Shown: positions 45,995 through 54,979 of the stretch, in pieces | Layout of the letters: each line of letters opens with the position of its first letter | Numbering within the stretch: the stretch's first letter is position 1 | The notes under the pieces: model-generated | The model's input: the letters and a program-made list of their open reading frames with translations, nothing else | The model's database searches: none | What the model was told of the DNA's origin: nothing | Translations under genes and position numbers: made by a program | Assembly: GCA_965197635.1 (NCBI GenBank) | Contig: CBDANN010000007.1 | Span: 248,001 to 312,000, forward strand | DNA: 64,000 bases | Origin: Bin87 sp965197635 | GTDB lineage: Bacteria > Chloroflexota > Dehalococcoidia > Lucifugimonadales > UBA3495 | Direction: 5' to 3'

Positions 45995-46440
45995 GTGAAG
46001 ATTGGCATTGAAGTTGAGGGTGACGTGGACGAGGTGATCAACGTCCTGCGCCTTATCACCGGCGCGCCGGCCAGCGTGGTCCCGTACCAGGCTCCTTTCG
46101 AGTCGCCGGAGCCGGCCGCGCGGAACCGGTCGCCCGGTCCCAGGAGCCGCCCCCAGGTCGCTGGAGTGACCGGCTGGCCAACGACTTCACGGCCGGGTTA
46201 GATCGGGAAGCCCGAGGGGTGGTGGGTTTGGCCTGGTGAGCCGGTGGCGCCGGCATCCACCGCGACACTCTGCGTCAACGTGCCGGTCTGGGTCAGGACC
46301 AACTGCGGGCGCTGATGATGCGCATGGGGCACACCCTGAGGAGGTTCTGCCGGGAGCAGAACGTTGCGCTATCCCGGCCGGTGGTGGCCCAAAGCCCGCT
46401 GCAGAGCTACTTCGTAGATCCGGACTTTGCCGCCGCCGTG
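45995..46440 (+). pseudogene. Unrecognised small gene, decayed
   Basis: GTG 45995 opens MKIGIEVEGDVDEVINVLRLITGAPASVVPYQAPFESPEP. After a low-complexity hinge the sense moves to another frame: WSDRLANDFTAGLDREARGVVGLAW, a TGA, then AGGAGIHRDTLRQRAGLGQDQLRALMMRMGHTLRRFCREQNVALSRPVV. That is one frameshift plus one nonsense codon. No domain is recognised. The C-part looks like a small helix-turn-helix-like DNA-binding region. Confidence 0.45.
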
Positions 46441-46745
46441 AAATGTTCGCAGGTGCCGAATAGCCACCCTGCTCCAGCGATCTCTGAGCACGTGTGGTCT
46501 GGCCGCCAGTGGCGGCGGCAGCTCCGGGGGTGCAGCCCGCCCCTGGTTCAGATTCGACACTGGCGCACGGGGTGCAGGCCGACGGGTGCGCGCACCGGCC
46601 GGAGCTTCCGGCATTCGCCAATCGGGCTGGCTACGACGGCGACCGACGGGCTGAAGGGCAGGAACGCGCGCATGGGATAATGGCCGCCGGACGCTGGGGG
46701 CGGGGTGGGAAAGCCGGGGAGTAGCGCCCGTATTGAGGCCACCGC

Positions 46746-47349
46746 ATGCTCACGGAAGGCTCGTACGAAGCTCGGATTGCAGGGGTCGTCCGCCGGCATC
46801 TGGAGAAGAGGTTCGGGAACTGGATCTCCTTCGACGCCGTCATGGTGGTCCTCCGGACCGATCAGTAGGCGACCATAGCGTTCACGCATACGTGGTCTAT
46901 GACGACAACGTGGAACCGCTGGATCTCCGCTGGCTGAGCGGCATCCGCAAGCGGATGCGGCAGGAACTGCGGGACCTGAGGGCGGACGTCATGGTGACCA
47001 CCTCGTACATCAACCGGTCGGAGCTGGAACCCCTGCTGGACCTGGTGGAGTCGCCGGAAGCGGCGGACGAGAGCCGGGAGTTGCTGACGCTCCCGATCGA
47101 TGGCCCGCTGAGCCAGGGGATCTGCAACCTCTGCCAGGCCATGGTGAACGATCTCACGGCGAGCGGTCATCTGATCGAGTGCATTGCCCGGCAGGATCTC
47201 CCACAGGCGCTCGGACCGGAACCTGCCCAGCACCGGCAGTCGCTGCACCTGTCGGTGCATGACGGCAGCGGTCTCTACTGGCTGGAGCTGGCGGTTCGGG
47301 CCGACACCACGTTGCGGCAGCTGGACGAGTTCCTGCGTGGGAGAGGACT
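46746..47349 (+). pseudogene. Unrecognised gene, decayed and cut by IS630
   Basis: ATG 46746 gives MLTEGSYEARIAGVVRRHLEKRFGNWISFDAVMVVLRTDQ, then stops; the sense continues in the next frame as VHAYVVYDDNVEPLDLRWLSGIRKRMRQELRDLRADVMVTTSYINRSELEPLLDLVE. A further segment (QSLHLSVHDGSGLYWLELAVRADTTLRQLDEFLRGRGLLF) recalls the start of plasmid pRiA4b ORF-3-like proteins, which would make this two fused genes; weak match. The IS630 element at about 47350 cuts it off. Confidence 0.4.
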
Positions 47350-48025
47350 ATTATTCAGTCAATCTTGTAATGGCGGATCAAGCACGCAACGGGCCATGGT
47401 CGTTATGCTGGTGGCAAACAGCAGTGCGGGAGGTAGGACATCCATGGTTGCGGAGAAATATGCGGTACAGTTGTCGGCGGAAGATCGGGACCAACTGGAA
47501 CGGTTGATCCGCAGCGGTCAGCGCTCGGCGCGGGTCATCAATCGGGCGCGCATCCTGCTCAAGACTGATGAGGGTTGGAGCGCTTCCCAAGCGGCGGCGG
47601 CCTTGGACACATCGCCGCGCACGGTGTTCCGCATCAAACGGCGGTACGCCGAGGAGGGATTGGACGGCGTGCTCCACGACCATCCCCAGGCCAGCCGTTT
47701 TCGCAAGTTGGACGACAAAGCAGGAGCCCACCTGATTGCCCTGGCGTGCTCGCCGGCCCGGGAGGGCCGCGACCACTGGACCTTGCAGCTGTTGGCCGAC
47801 CGGATGGTCGAGTTGGGGTTGGTGGCGTCGCTGTCCCATGAGGCGGTAAGGCTCCGGCTCAAAAAAACTCCCTCAAGCCGTGGCGCAAGCAGCAGTGGCG
47901 CATCCCGAAGGTAGGTGGGGAGTTCGTGGCGGCGATGGAGGACGTGCTGGATCTCTATGCCGAACCCTACGATCCCCAGCGTCCGGTGGTGTGCTTTGAC
48001 GAGACCTCCATCCATTTGCTGGCCC

Positions 48026-48041
48026 CGATCTTTGACCAATC
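48026..48041. repeat. Short module, type A, in IS630 (second type)
   Basis: CGATCTTTGACCAATC soon after the first-Asp motif FDETSIHLLA; shifts the frame. Confidence 0.85.
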
Positions 48042-48265
48042 TGCGAACGCCGTTGCCCGTCCAACCGGGACGGCCCCGACGGGAAGACTATGAATATCGC
48101 CGTGCTGGTGTCCGCAACATCTTTCTGACCTGTGAACCCTTGGCGGGCTGGCGCCACTTGGCCATCACCCAGCGGCGCACCATGGTGGACTTCGCCCACC
48201 AGATGCAGTGGCTGGTGGACGTGGCTCACCCCCACGCCCCCGTGGTGCGTGGGGTCCTCGACAAC

Positions 48266-48289
48266 CCCGTATCGAGTACGGGGCAGGCT
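48266..48289. repeat. 24-nt hairpin module in IS630 (second type)
   Basis: CCCGTATCGAGTACGGGG followed by CAGGCT between the codons of DN and LNTH, in frame (adds PVSSTGQA). Confidence 0.87.
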
Positions 48290-48403
48290 CTGAACACCCA
48301 CCGCATGGCTTCCCTATACGAGACCTTCCCAGCTGGCGAGGCCAGACGCATCGTGAAGCGGTTGGAGTTCCACCACACGCCCAAGCACACCAGTTGGCTC
48401 AAT

Positions 48404-48426
48404 CCTGTCCTGAGCTTGCCGAAGGG
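48404..48426. repeat. 23-nt palindrome-type insertion in IS630 (second type)
   Basis: CCTGTCCTGAGCTTGCCGAA followed by GGG, inserted after HTSWLN; frame lost. Related to the intergenic REP-type palindromes at 8174 and 22327. Confidence 0.8.
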
Positions 48427-48632
48427 ATGGCGGAGATTGAGTTCAGCATCATGACCCGCGCCGGCTTGCGGACGCGCCACGGCGACGACGTGGCGCTGAC
48501 TCGCGCCGTTGCCGCCTATGAAAACCGGCGCAATGCCACCCAAGCCACCATCAACTGGCGGTTCACCACCCAGGATGCCCGCACCAAACTCCATCGCCTC
48601 TATCCCTGCCATTCCAAGGTTGATTGAGTACT

Positions 48633-49036
48633 CCGGACTATTCCGGCGGCGCGGCGCTGGCCCACTGTTCTTCTGACCGGCATGGTTCGGGTGGAGTACG
48701 TGGATCCGATAACCCGCCATGCGGTGCATGACGAACGTACCGAGATCGGCTGCGCTGCGCAAAGCGGCCGGACCTTGATTGATCCCTGGGGCGATTTCAG
48801 CCCGGCCGTTGGCCGCCGGGTTTCTGGCGATGGGACGGTCGCGGCGGCGAGAATGGATTCTGCCGACAGGTGCATAATCTCCCAACTCAGTAGGCCATGC
48901 GCGCTCCCATGACATTCTGGAGATCGACAATGGATCCGTTCCTGATCGTCATGCCAGACGCGCAGAAGTTTGACGCCAACCGCACACTGACGAGGTCGCC
49001 TCTGTCATTATTCCAAGACGGGAATATAATTAGCTC
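48633..49036. other. 404-bp gap before the toxin-antitoxin pair
   Basis: No recognised gene. A + strand frame at 48682-48912 (MVRVEYVDPITRHAVHDERTE) has no good ribosome site and no family match. The promoter for the HigBA pair should be in the last 100 bp: TTGACG at about 48969 and a later TATAAT-like GAATATAAT at about 49021 are suggestive but not spaced as a standard pair. Confidence 0.35.
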
Positions 49037-49399
49037 ATGCCGTGGCAGGTGGAATACACGGACCAGTTCAAGGAGTGGTGGGACACCCTGCGCGGCGAAC
49101 AGCAGGAGGACCTGGCAGCCACTGTGGAACTGCCGATGGCGCGTGGATCCACATTGCCGTATCCCTATTCGTCGGGGATTGCCACTTCGCGGCGCAACCA
49201 CATGAGAGAGCTCAGGACGCAGAGCGGGGGTGAGCCGCTACGCACGTTCTACGCTTTTGATCCCAGGCGGGCGTCCATCCTGTTGATAGGAGGGATCAAG
49301 ACCGGGAACGACCGGTTCTACGAGGAGTACGTGCCCATTGCCGACCGGCTGTACGACGACCATCTCAACGAGCTGCGCGAGGAGGGCATCATTCCATGA
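49037..49399 (+). CDS. higB: Type II toxin, RelE/HigB (phage-derived Gp49-like) family
   Basis: 120 residues. Starts MPWQVEYTDQFKEWWDTL, with the family core MRELRTQSGGEPLRTFYAFDPRRASILLIGGIKTGNDRFYEEYVPIADRLYDDHL, in which the Arg, the FYAFDPRR strand and the KTG..RFYE motif are the conserved elements of the HigB/RelE fold (ribosome-dependent mRNase). The antitoxin gene overlaps by 4 nt (ATGA at 49396-49399), the toxin-first order of higBA. Intact with normal length. Confidence 0.88.
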   Translation: MPWQVEYTDQFKEWWDTLRGEQQEDLAATVELPMARGSTLPYPYSSGIATSRRNHMRELRTQSGGEPLRTFYAFDPRRASILLIGGIKTGNDRFYEEYVPIADRLYDDHLNELREEGIIP

Positions 49400-49743
49400 G
49401 CGGACGACATCAGTTCCAGGACCTGACCGAGGGTTTCACGCCGGAACGCCGGCGGAAGGTCGAAGCGAAGCAGGCCGAGCTGCTGGCGGAAATGCCCCTG
49501 CGAGAACTGCGCCAGACCATGGCCCTCACCCAGCAGGATCTGGCGGATCGCTTACGGGTGAACCAGCCCGCAGTGGCGAAGCTGGAACAGCGAACCGACA
49601 TGCACATCTCGAGCCTGCGTTCCTACGTCGAGGCGATCGGCGGGCAGCTGCGCATTGTAGCGTCGTTCCCCACCGGGGAGGTGGCCATCACCAACTTCTC
49701 CAGCGTGTCGGAAGCGGAAACTACTGCCGGGGCCGAGGCCTGA
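49396..49743 (+). CDS. higA: XRE-family antitoxin (HigA-like)
   Basis: 115 residues. Residues 35-90 form the helix-turn-helix: MPLRELRQTMALTQQDLADRLRVNQPAVAKLEQRTDMHISSLRSYVEAIGGQLRIVA, the pattern of XRE/HTH_3 antitoxins that follow Gp49-like toxins. It neutralises the HigB toxin and represses the pair. Overlaps the toxin stop by 4 nt and its own stop overlaps the next ATG by 1 nt, so translation of three genes is coupled. Intact. Confidence 0.88.
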   Translation: MSGRHQFQDLTEGFTPERRRKVEAKQAELLAEMPLRELRQTMALTQQDLADRLRVNQPAVAKLEQRTDMHISSLRSYVEAIGGQLRIVASFPTGEVAITNFSSVSEAETTAGAEA

Positions 49744-50060
49744 TGCACATGCCCACCTACAGCATCAAGGTCAGGCAGCGCGCCGGACGGGTGGGACGAA
49801 CCGGCCCGGGCCGGTTCATCATGGTGGCGCCGCGCCACGCCTTCCAATTCCACGAGGACAGCCTCGAAAACTATTGGCAACAGCCGGTGGAGCCGGCCCG
49901 GCTCTATCCAGCCAATCTCAACATCAAGAACACCCACGGCCGCTGCCTGGCCAAGGAGACCGACCTCAACGGCATGGAGCGCGGCTTCCCATGGCACAGC
50001 ATATTTTCTATGCTAATCGTAGATATACTAAACCAAAGCCAAGGTGGGATGTGCATTTAG
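49743..50060 (+). CDS. Hypothetical protein coupled to HigA, 3' end replaced by IS630 remnant
   Basis: ATG 49743 overlaps the last base of the higA stop. The frame reads MHMPTYSIKVRQRAGRVGRTGPGRFIMVAPRHAFQFHEDSLENYWQQPVEPARLYPANLNIKNTHGRC.AKETDLNGMERGFPWHS for about 88 residues. From about 50007 it runs into the degenerate IS630 element (SIFSMLIVDIL) and stops at 50060. The true C-terminus is lost. I do not recognise the family. Being the third member of the toxin-antitoxin transcript it could be a component of the system. Confidence 0.5.
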   Translation: MHMPTYSIKVRQRAGRVGRTGPGRFIMVAPRHAFQFHEDSLENYWQQPVEPARLYPANLNIKNTHGRCLAKETDLNGMERGFPWHSIFSMLIVDILNQSQGGMCI

Positions 50061-51090
50061 GAGGGGTTGGCAATGGGGCTGGGAGTCTTGCAGCAGCCTT
50101 TCAGCCCTTGATTGCAGGACGGTTCGGCAGCGGCGCTTGACCTCCTCCCTCCGGCTGGACAGCCCGTGGAGGAAGCTTCCGACCCTCTCGGGCACTCGAG
50201 TCTTGGTCCCCCAGCACAGGTTTCCGGTGGCGTCCTCCCTCGCCCAGCCCCAGACCGCCTCAGCGGCGTTGCAATCCGGACTGTAGCCCGGCAGGTTCAT
50301 CAGCCGCCGGCCCAGGTCCGGCGTCCGGAGCTACTCCCTTACCGCCGCGCCCCGGTGCGCCGGAGCGTTGTCCCAAATCACGTTCAACGGCCCGACGTGT
50401 CTCTCCCGCAGTTGTCTCAGGAAGGCCGGCCGATGTTGCTGAGTTGCCGTTGCCTGCCAGCTCCATCCACTCCACCGCGCCGGTCTCCAGGCATACCGCC
50501 GAGTAGTAGCTGGCCTTTTCACCATGGCGCGGGCTGCTGGAGTCCACCAAGGCTGGCTCTCCCGGCAGCGCCCACTGGCCCCGCAGTGCAGCGTCCGCCC
50601 GGAAGCGCGCCGCGTCGGCGAAGCATATCTGGGCTCCAGACCGCCCGGCCTCGTCCCACCGGGCGGCGTATTCCGCCACGAAGGATTCCCGCTTGGCATG
50701 GTCCGCCTGGACCAGACGCTTCTGGGGGCGTTTCAGGACAAACCCCAAACGGTGGCGGTAGTTCACGCCACCGCTGCGGCTCAGGCTGATACCGAAGCGC
50801 TCCCGGACAAACTGCCGCACCGCCCGCCAGTTCCAGTTGGCCAGTTCGATGTCCGACTCGGTGGGCAACTCCGGCACCGCCGCCCTCAACTCCGCCTGCT
50901 GCCCCTCGCCGAGGGCGGGTGGAACCACCCGACTGCTCGAAAATCAAGGCTGTGGGCCCGCCCTCGCCGTAGGCGGCGGCCCATCTGCCGATGGTGTGGG
51001 GGTCCCGCTCCAGCGCCTCCGCCGTCGCTGCTGCTGCTGTCCAGCCCTCTGCCAGCAGCAAAATGCGGAACCATTGGTTGTCTTCGCATC
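50010..51090 (-). pseudogene. IS630-family transposase, third type, multiply frameshifted
   Basis: Reverse-strand pieces in order: MLLAEGWTAAAATAEALERDPHTIGRWAAAYGEGGPTALIFEQSGG (HTH; 51061 on), PPALGEGQQAELRAAVPELPTESDIELANWNWRAVRQFVRERFGISLSRSG (second HTH), VQADHAKRESFVAEYAARWDEAGRSGAQICFADAARFRAD and YYSAVCLETGAVEWMEL, and VIWDNAPAHRG (second Asp) with LPGYSPDCNAAEAVWGWAREDATGNL (Glu region; up to 50028). At least three frame changes. No short modules are found in it. Confidence 0.8.
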
Positions 51091-51285
51091 ACCATCCTTC
51101 CAGGATGGTGGTGCGAAGCGGCCGACCTCCTCGAAGAAAGCGACGCAGTTGGGCGCGGGCTGGCCGGCGGCCACCTGGGGTTGGAACAGGACCTGGCCGT
51201 CCCGGCTGCTGGCCTCGAACTGCCGGCAGGCCTCCATCTCGGTCAGGATCAGGGGTGCGTTGTGGTCGTTGTTTACGACTTTCAT
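51091..51285 (-). pseudogene. Unrecognised gene fragment, cut by IS630 remnant
   Basis: ATG 51285 (AGAGGTATTACC upstream) opens MKVVNNDHNAPLILTEMEACRQFEASSRDGQVLFQPQVAAGQPAPNCVAFFEEVGRFAPPSWKDGD, then enters the IS630 remnant at about 51090. No family is recognised. Confidence 0.4.
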
Positions 51286-51639
51286 CTTGGTAATACCTCT
51301 TTTGTGGTTTGGTGTTGACGAACGCGCCGGTTCCACAGACCTGCCGACGGGCCGACCCGGGATCTCTCCCAGGACGGCCCGTCACAGCTGGGTCCGCGGC
51401 GCGGCGAGTTTGTTTCTGGGCAGGGATCGCCCACGCGAGTTTGCAGCTGCAACCGCCTCGCCGGTTTGACGACTGGCTCAGGCCGTTACATCACACGTCA
51501 TAGAGCAGGCGGAGCCCGGGCTCTCGCATTGTCGACGTTCTCGGTACGCACGGTAGTAATTACCTCCTGGTGATCGGATTGCGGCAACGCCCCGTCGCCG
51601 CTCATTTCATTCTCAGTGTCAATGGCACGCCAAAAGTGA
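51286..51639. other. 354-bp gap
   Basis: No gene recognised. The short frames here show no motif, and I see no repeats of note. Confidence 0.4.
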
Positions 51640-53214
51640 CCTGCGACCGGTCAGGTCGCCTCCGGCCCGTGCGGTCCGGCGCTGGGCGCCGCCGCCGCGG
51701 CGCACCCCACCCATACGTCCAGGCGCTTCAGGTATGGAATGACCCGCGCCGGTCCGTGGACCTGCTCCACACCCCCGGTCGGCTCCGGCGGTCGCAAACG
51801 CTGGCGACCCAAAGCCCTCCGGTCCATGCGATTCCAACGGGGCAGGCGGTCCCAGGCGTCGGCGAAGCGGGGATGCACCGGTCCGGCGGCAGCGCCAACA
51901 GACCCCGCGCCGGGAGAAGGCCACGTAGTGCTGGCGGGCGTGTTCAAAGGCGGCGATGCGGCCGGCCGGTTCAAAAGCCGGCCGTTTGCAGTAGGGCCCC
52001 AGCTCCCGGCCCACCGGGTCCACGTCGGCGTTGTCGAAACCCAGCGAACCCACGATCACCACGTCCCACTCCCGGCCCTTGGCCTGGTGGATGGTCGTAA
52101 CGGTGAGCGCGCGGGGGGAGCCAATGCGCCAGTGACGCCGGGACCCAGACGACACACGGTTCACGGGTACGCCGGCCCGCTCCAGGGCGTCCAGGTAACC
52201 GACGGCCGCCGCTCCCGTGATCGAGCGCAACAGCAGGACCCACCTGACCGTACTCGGCAATGACCCCCTGGCGCTTCAGGAACAGCACCAGCTCCACCAG
52301 TTGCCTACTCTCAGCTCCGGCATCACCCCCACCGTCCACCGCACTTACCGCCGCATAGCTCCGGTATGCGGCGGGATCATGGGGCGTGATGGACTTGGGG
52401 TAACGGAAGGGCCAGCTCTGCGGGTCGGGATTGGACCAGTCGGCGGCGGCGGCCATCCACCGGTCGTAGAAATCCACGATTGAAGGATGGCTGCGATAGT
52501 TGACGCTGAGTTACACGGTATGACCGTCGAAGGTGCACTCAGGAAACTGCACGAGGTTCCTCACGCTGGCTGCCCGAAAACGGTAGATGCTCTGGTCGTC
52601 GTTTCCCAGCACGCACAGGTTGCCGTGGCTGCGGGACAATCGCAGCAGCAGGGAGCTCCTCGACGGCGCTGGTGTCCTGGTACTCGTCGCAGAGCCGCTC
52701 AAAGTATTTGCGGCCATGGCGGACCACCAGGCAGCTCCCGCCAGCGCCAGCCCTCCCGCTCCAGCACATCCCGGTCTGGGCTGAAGACATCATCGTAGCG
52801 CCGCAGCAGAAGTCGCCACTGGTCGCCCTCGTTCAGCACCGCGAAGTAAGCGGGAGACCGGTGCGGCTGGCGTGGGAGCACAGGATCTGGCGACACAGGC
52901 CGTGGATGATGCCGATGCGCACCCCCGAGAGGTCTCCCGCGCAGCCGGCGGCGCTGGCCAGGCCAATGAAACGTTCCCGCAGCTCCCGGGCCGCGGCCCG
53001 GGAGTAGGTGCACAGCAACAGCTCTTCCGGCTAGGCCAGCCCGAGCAGCAGAATGTTCGTGCCGCGTAGCGCCACCGCCAGGGTCTTGCCAGCGCCCGGT
53101 CCGGCGATGCCCAGAGTAGGGCCATTCCAGATGCCCGATGAGTTCCAGTTGGCCCGGGTCCAGTCTCGGGTGCCGGCGCAGTATGGCAGGCGCTACGCCC
53201 ATGGTGTCGTTCAT
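51640..53214 (-). pseudogene. UvrD/PcrA-type helicase, decayed
   Basis: Reverse strand, start at ATG 53214 (MNDTMGVAPAILRRHPRLDPGQLELIGHLEWP). Helicase motifs are found in several frames: GIAGPGAGKTLAVALRG (Walker A), EELLLCTYSRAAARELRERFIGLA, VRIGIIHGLCRQIL, VLGNDDQSIYRFRAASVRNLVQFPE (motif III), and TIHQAKGREWDVVIVGSLGFDNADVDPVGREL (motif V), then YVAFSRR. At least five frameshifts and a stop (TAG in GLA*PEELL). It follows the NERD gene on the same strand. In other bacteria NERD and UvrD-like proteins are often neighbours. Confidence 0.8.
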
Positions 53215-53365
53215 GTCGGTTCTCTCCTGATTTGATCTATCGATTGCGTTGGGATTTAGGCGGCGCCGGCGGCAGACCCGCCGTTGCCCGAAAACAGAGC
53301 CGCCGGGGACACGGATGGCCACCGCGTTCCAAACCTGGTCGGCCACGGGGTAGTGACTCCCACCG

Positions 53366-54098
53366 TCAGCGTTCATCACTCTCCTTTCGGGACGGCCCAG
53401 CGCCGATGAAGGTCCCGAACCGCAGGTGCATCTCCTTCGCCCTGATCTGCGCGACGTTGCGACCGCCCACCGACAGGGACAGGACCTCCGGACGCGCCGG
53501 CTCTTTGCCGGTCTCCTCCCCTGCAGCCGCACCCATCCGGATCAGGCCGTCCGTTACGGCCTCCACCTCATGGGCGATGCGCCCCATCGTCAGCGCCTCC
53601 AACGCGCTCCTGCTACGGACAACGGCTTCCAGATCCGCCAGCAACTTCGCCGCGCCCCAGACCAGATACACGCCCTTGCGTTTGGCCAAGCTTTCGATGG
53701 CCGCGTCGGGTTCCATGTCGGGAAACGCCAGCACGGGAATGACGAATGGGTTGTACGCGGTCTGCGCACGTTCCACGATGTCGTCGTGCAGGTCCAGCGC
53801 CGCCAGCCAAGCCTCGTCCAATGGGGAGGCGGCGATGGGCCGTGCCCTCCCTGGTCTTCAGGTGCCACTCGCCGTCGATCAGCAGATAACGCCCACCCTT
53901 CACCTGCAGGGCGAAGCGGCCCAAGCCAGCCAGCCAGATGGCGAAATCCAACTCCGGGCGGTCGTAACCACGGCGCCACTCGTAATAGACGAAGCCCCGG
54001 CGGTCGCTGCCAGCCAGGGCTTCGTAGACGCGCCTCTCCACCTGCCGCTTGCGCTTCTTGAGGCGGGTTGATGGAAACTCTCTCGGGTACATTCTCAT
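53366..54098 (-). pseudogene. Nuclease-related-domain (NERD) protein, frameshifted
   Basis: Starts at ATG 54098 (AAAGGAGATC upstream): MRMYPREFPSTRLKKRKRQVERRVYEALAGSDRRGFVYYEWRRGYDRPELDFAIWLAGLGRFALQVKGGRYLLIDGEWHLKT, quoted in pieces, which is the NERD core (E..V, E-x-D-F, x-V-K-G). The frame breaks at about 53825, and the remainder DEAWLAALDLHDDIVERAQTAYNPFVIPVLAFPDMEPDAAIESLAKRKGVYLVWGAAKLLADLE runs to 53366. Native length is about 240 residues. One indel is visible. Upstream partner of the broken UvrD-type helicase. Confidence 0.78.
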
Positions 54099-54135
54099 GG
54101 TCTTTGATCTCCTTTGCTTAATTTCACGAGGCTGG

Positions 54136-54426
54136 GACACCATGGCGGCGCCTCCGCAGATCGCACCTGCCTAACCAGGGGGCCTTGTTCGTCCGAAAAG
54201 GCCGAGCACGCTCAAATGGCCAGGCCGGTCCAGTTTCGCTACAATCGCTGACCGGGTGATAGCCTTGACAACCTATTACCTGGCTGAGGACGGTGCGGCA
54301 ATATGCGTCGTCTACTCTTTCCTTACTGAGGAATTCGACGAGTTCAAGGAGTTGGCCAACTACTCCTTCAGCACTCTCCGGGTCAATTGAACCTAGTGGG
54401 CCCGGATAATTGTGGGGCGCGGCCAT
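54136..54426 (-). CDS. Doubtful small protein
   Basis: A frame of about 97 residues beginning MAAPHNYPGPLGSIDPESAEGVVGQLLELVEFLSKERVDDAYCRTVLSQVIGCQG on the reverse strand. The helical acidic stretch looks protein-like, but the C-terminal third (PFERARPFRTNKAPWLGRCDLRRRRHG) looks like random high-GC translation. No family is recognised. It may be an unrelated small gene or noise in front of the NERD/UvrD unit. Confidence 0.25.
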
Positions 54427-54438
54427 GGTATCGGCCAC

Positions 54439-54979
54439 GTCCTGGTCGGAGGGGATGGGGGTGGTTGCCAGGAACGGAAATGAGCACGATGGTCACAGGC
54501 GGAACTCCGGCGTCATATCGGACAACTCGCGCGCAACTTCAGGGGCCCCAGCCGGTGCGGGCAGAACGTGCGCCACCGTGATGTCCATCGTCTCCTGGGA
54601 CGCGGAACGGTCGGAGCCGGAATTCCGATCCGGCCTGCGCAGCAAAGCCTGGGAGGTGGTCGTGCCGGAATTGGTGTTTGAGCCGGAACGTTGATGGCGC
54701 GGTGGGCTGCCTTCATGCCACTCGATCTCCGTTACGCCACCTCCAGGGACTCTACTCCACGGGTTTATCCCCACGCGTGCGGGGCAGTCCATACACCGGC
54801 TACTTAACGCGACGACCAGCCCGCCGCGGACCCATGAACTCCAGGATCAGTCCGTCCATGCTATCAAAGACGCCGCAGTCGCACTCGTGATACCCCAGTT
54901 GGTTGTCCTCCATGACGCCGCAAACGTTGTTGAGAGCATCGGCCGCAAGGATCCGGTGGCCAGACGGAACGGTATAGCT
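54439..54979. other. 541-bp gap with gene scraps and one CRISPR-like repeat
   Basis: A + strand frame at 54583-54694 (MSIVSWDAERSEPEFRSGLRSKAWEVVVPELVFEPER) may be the start of a lost gene. The only structured element is the single repeat at 54762-54789. No promoter for the DEAD-box gene is expected here, as its 5' end is at 56440. Confidence 0.4.
54762..54789. repeat. Single type I-E-like CRISPR repeat unit (orphan)
   Basis: GGTTTATCCCCACGCGTGCG followed by GGGCAGTC. The GGTTTATCCCC....GCGGGG pattern matches the common type I-E repeat class; the last bases differ from the usual AACAC. There is no second unit, no spacer array and no cas gene in the window, so this could be a degenerate leftover or a chance match. 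Confidence 0.35.

Larger units (their letters stand above)
47443..48627 (+). pseudogene. IS630-type transposase with A7 frameshift site and three short insertions
   Basis: MVAEKYAVQLSAEDRDQLERLIRSGQRSARVINRARILLKTDEGWSASQAAAALDTSPRTVFRIKRRY is the helix-turn-helix part (47443 on). At 47861-47867 a run of seven A, CTC AAA AAA ACT, lies at the point where the sense moves to the -1 frame (KKNSLKPWRKQQWRIPKVGG). Next come VVCFDETSIHLLA (first Asp), a 16-nt module at 48026-48041, RTPLPVQPGRPRREDYEYRRAGV, a 24-nt hairpin module in frame at 48266-48289 (PVSSTGQA), and a 23-nt insertion at 48404-48426 after HTSWLN. The frame then runs AEIEFSIMTRAGL to the stop at about 48627. Confidence 0.82.
47350..48632 (+). 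mobile_element. IS630-family insertion sequence, degenerate (second type)
   Basis: Imperfect ends: left TCAGTCAATCTTGTAATGGC (about 47356-47375), right, read inwards, CTCAATCAACCTTGGAATGGC. The exact boundaries are uncertain by a few bases. It contains one transposase gene in two frames with three short-module insertions. Confidence 0.6.
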
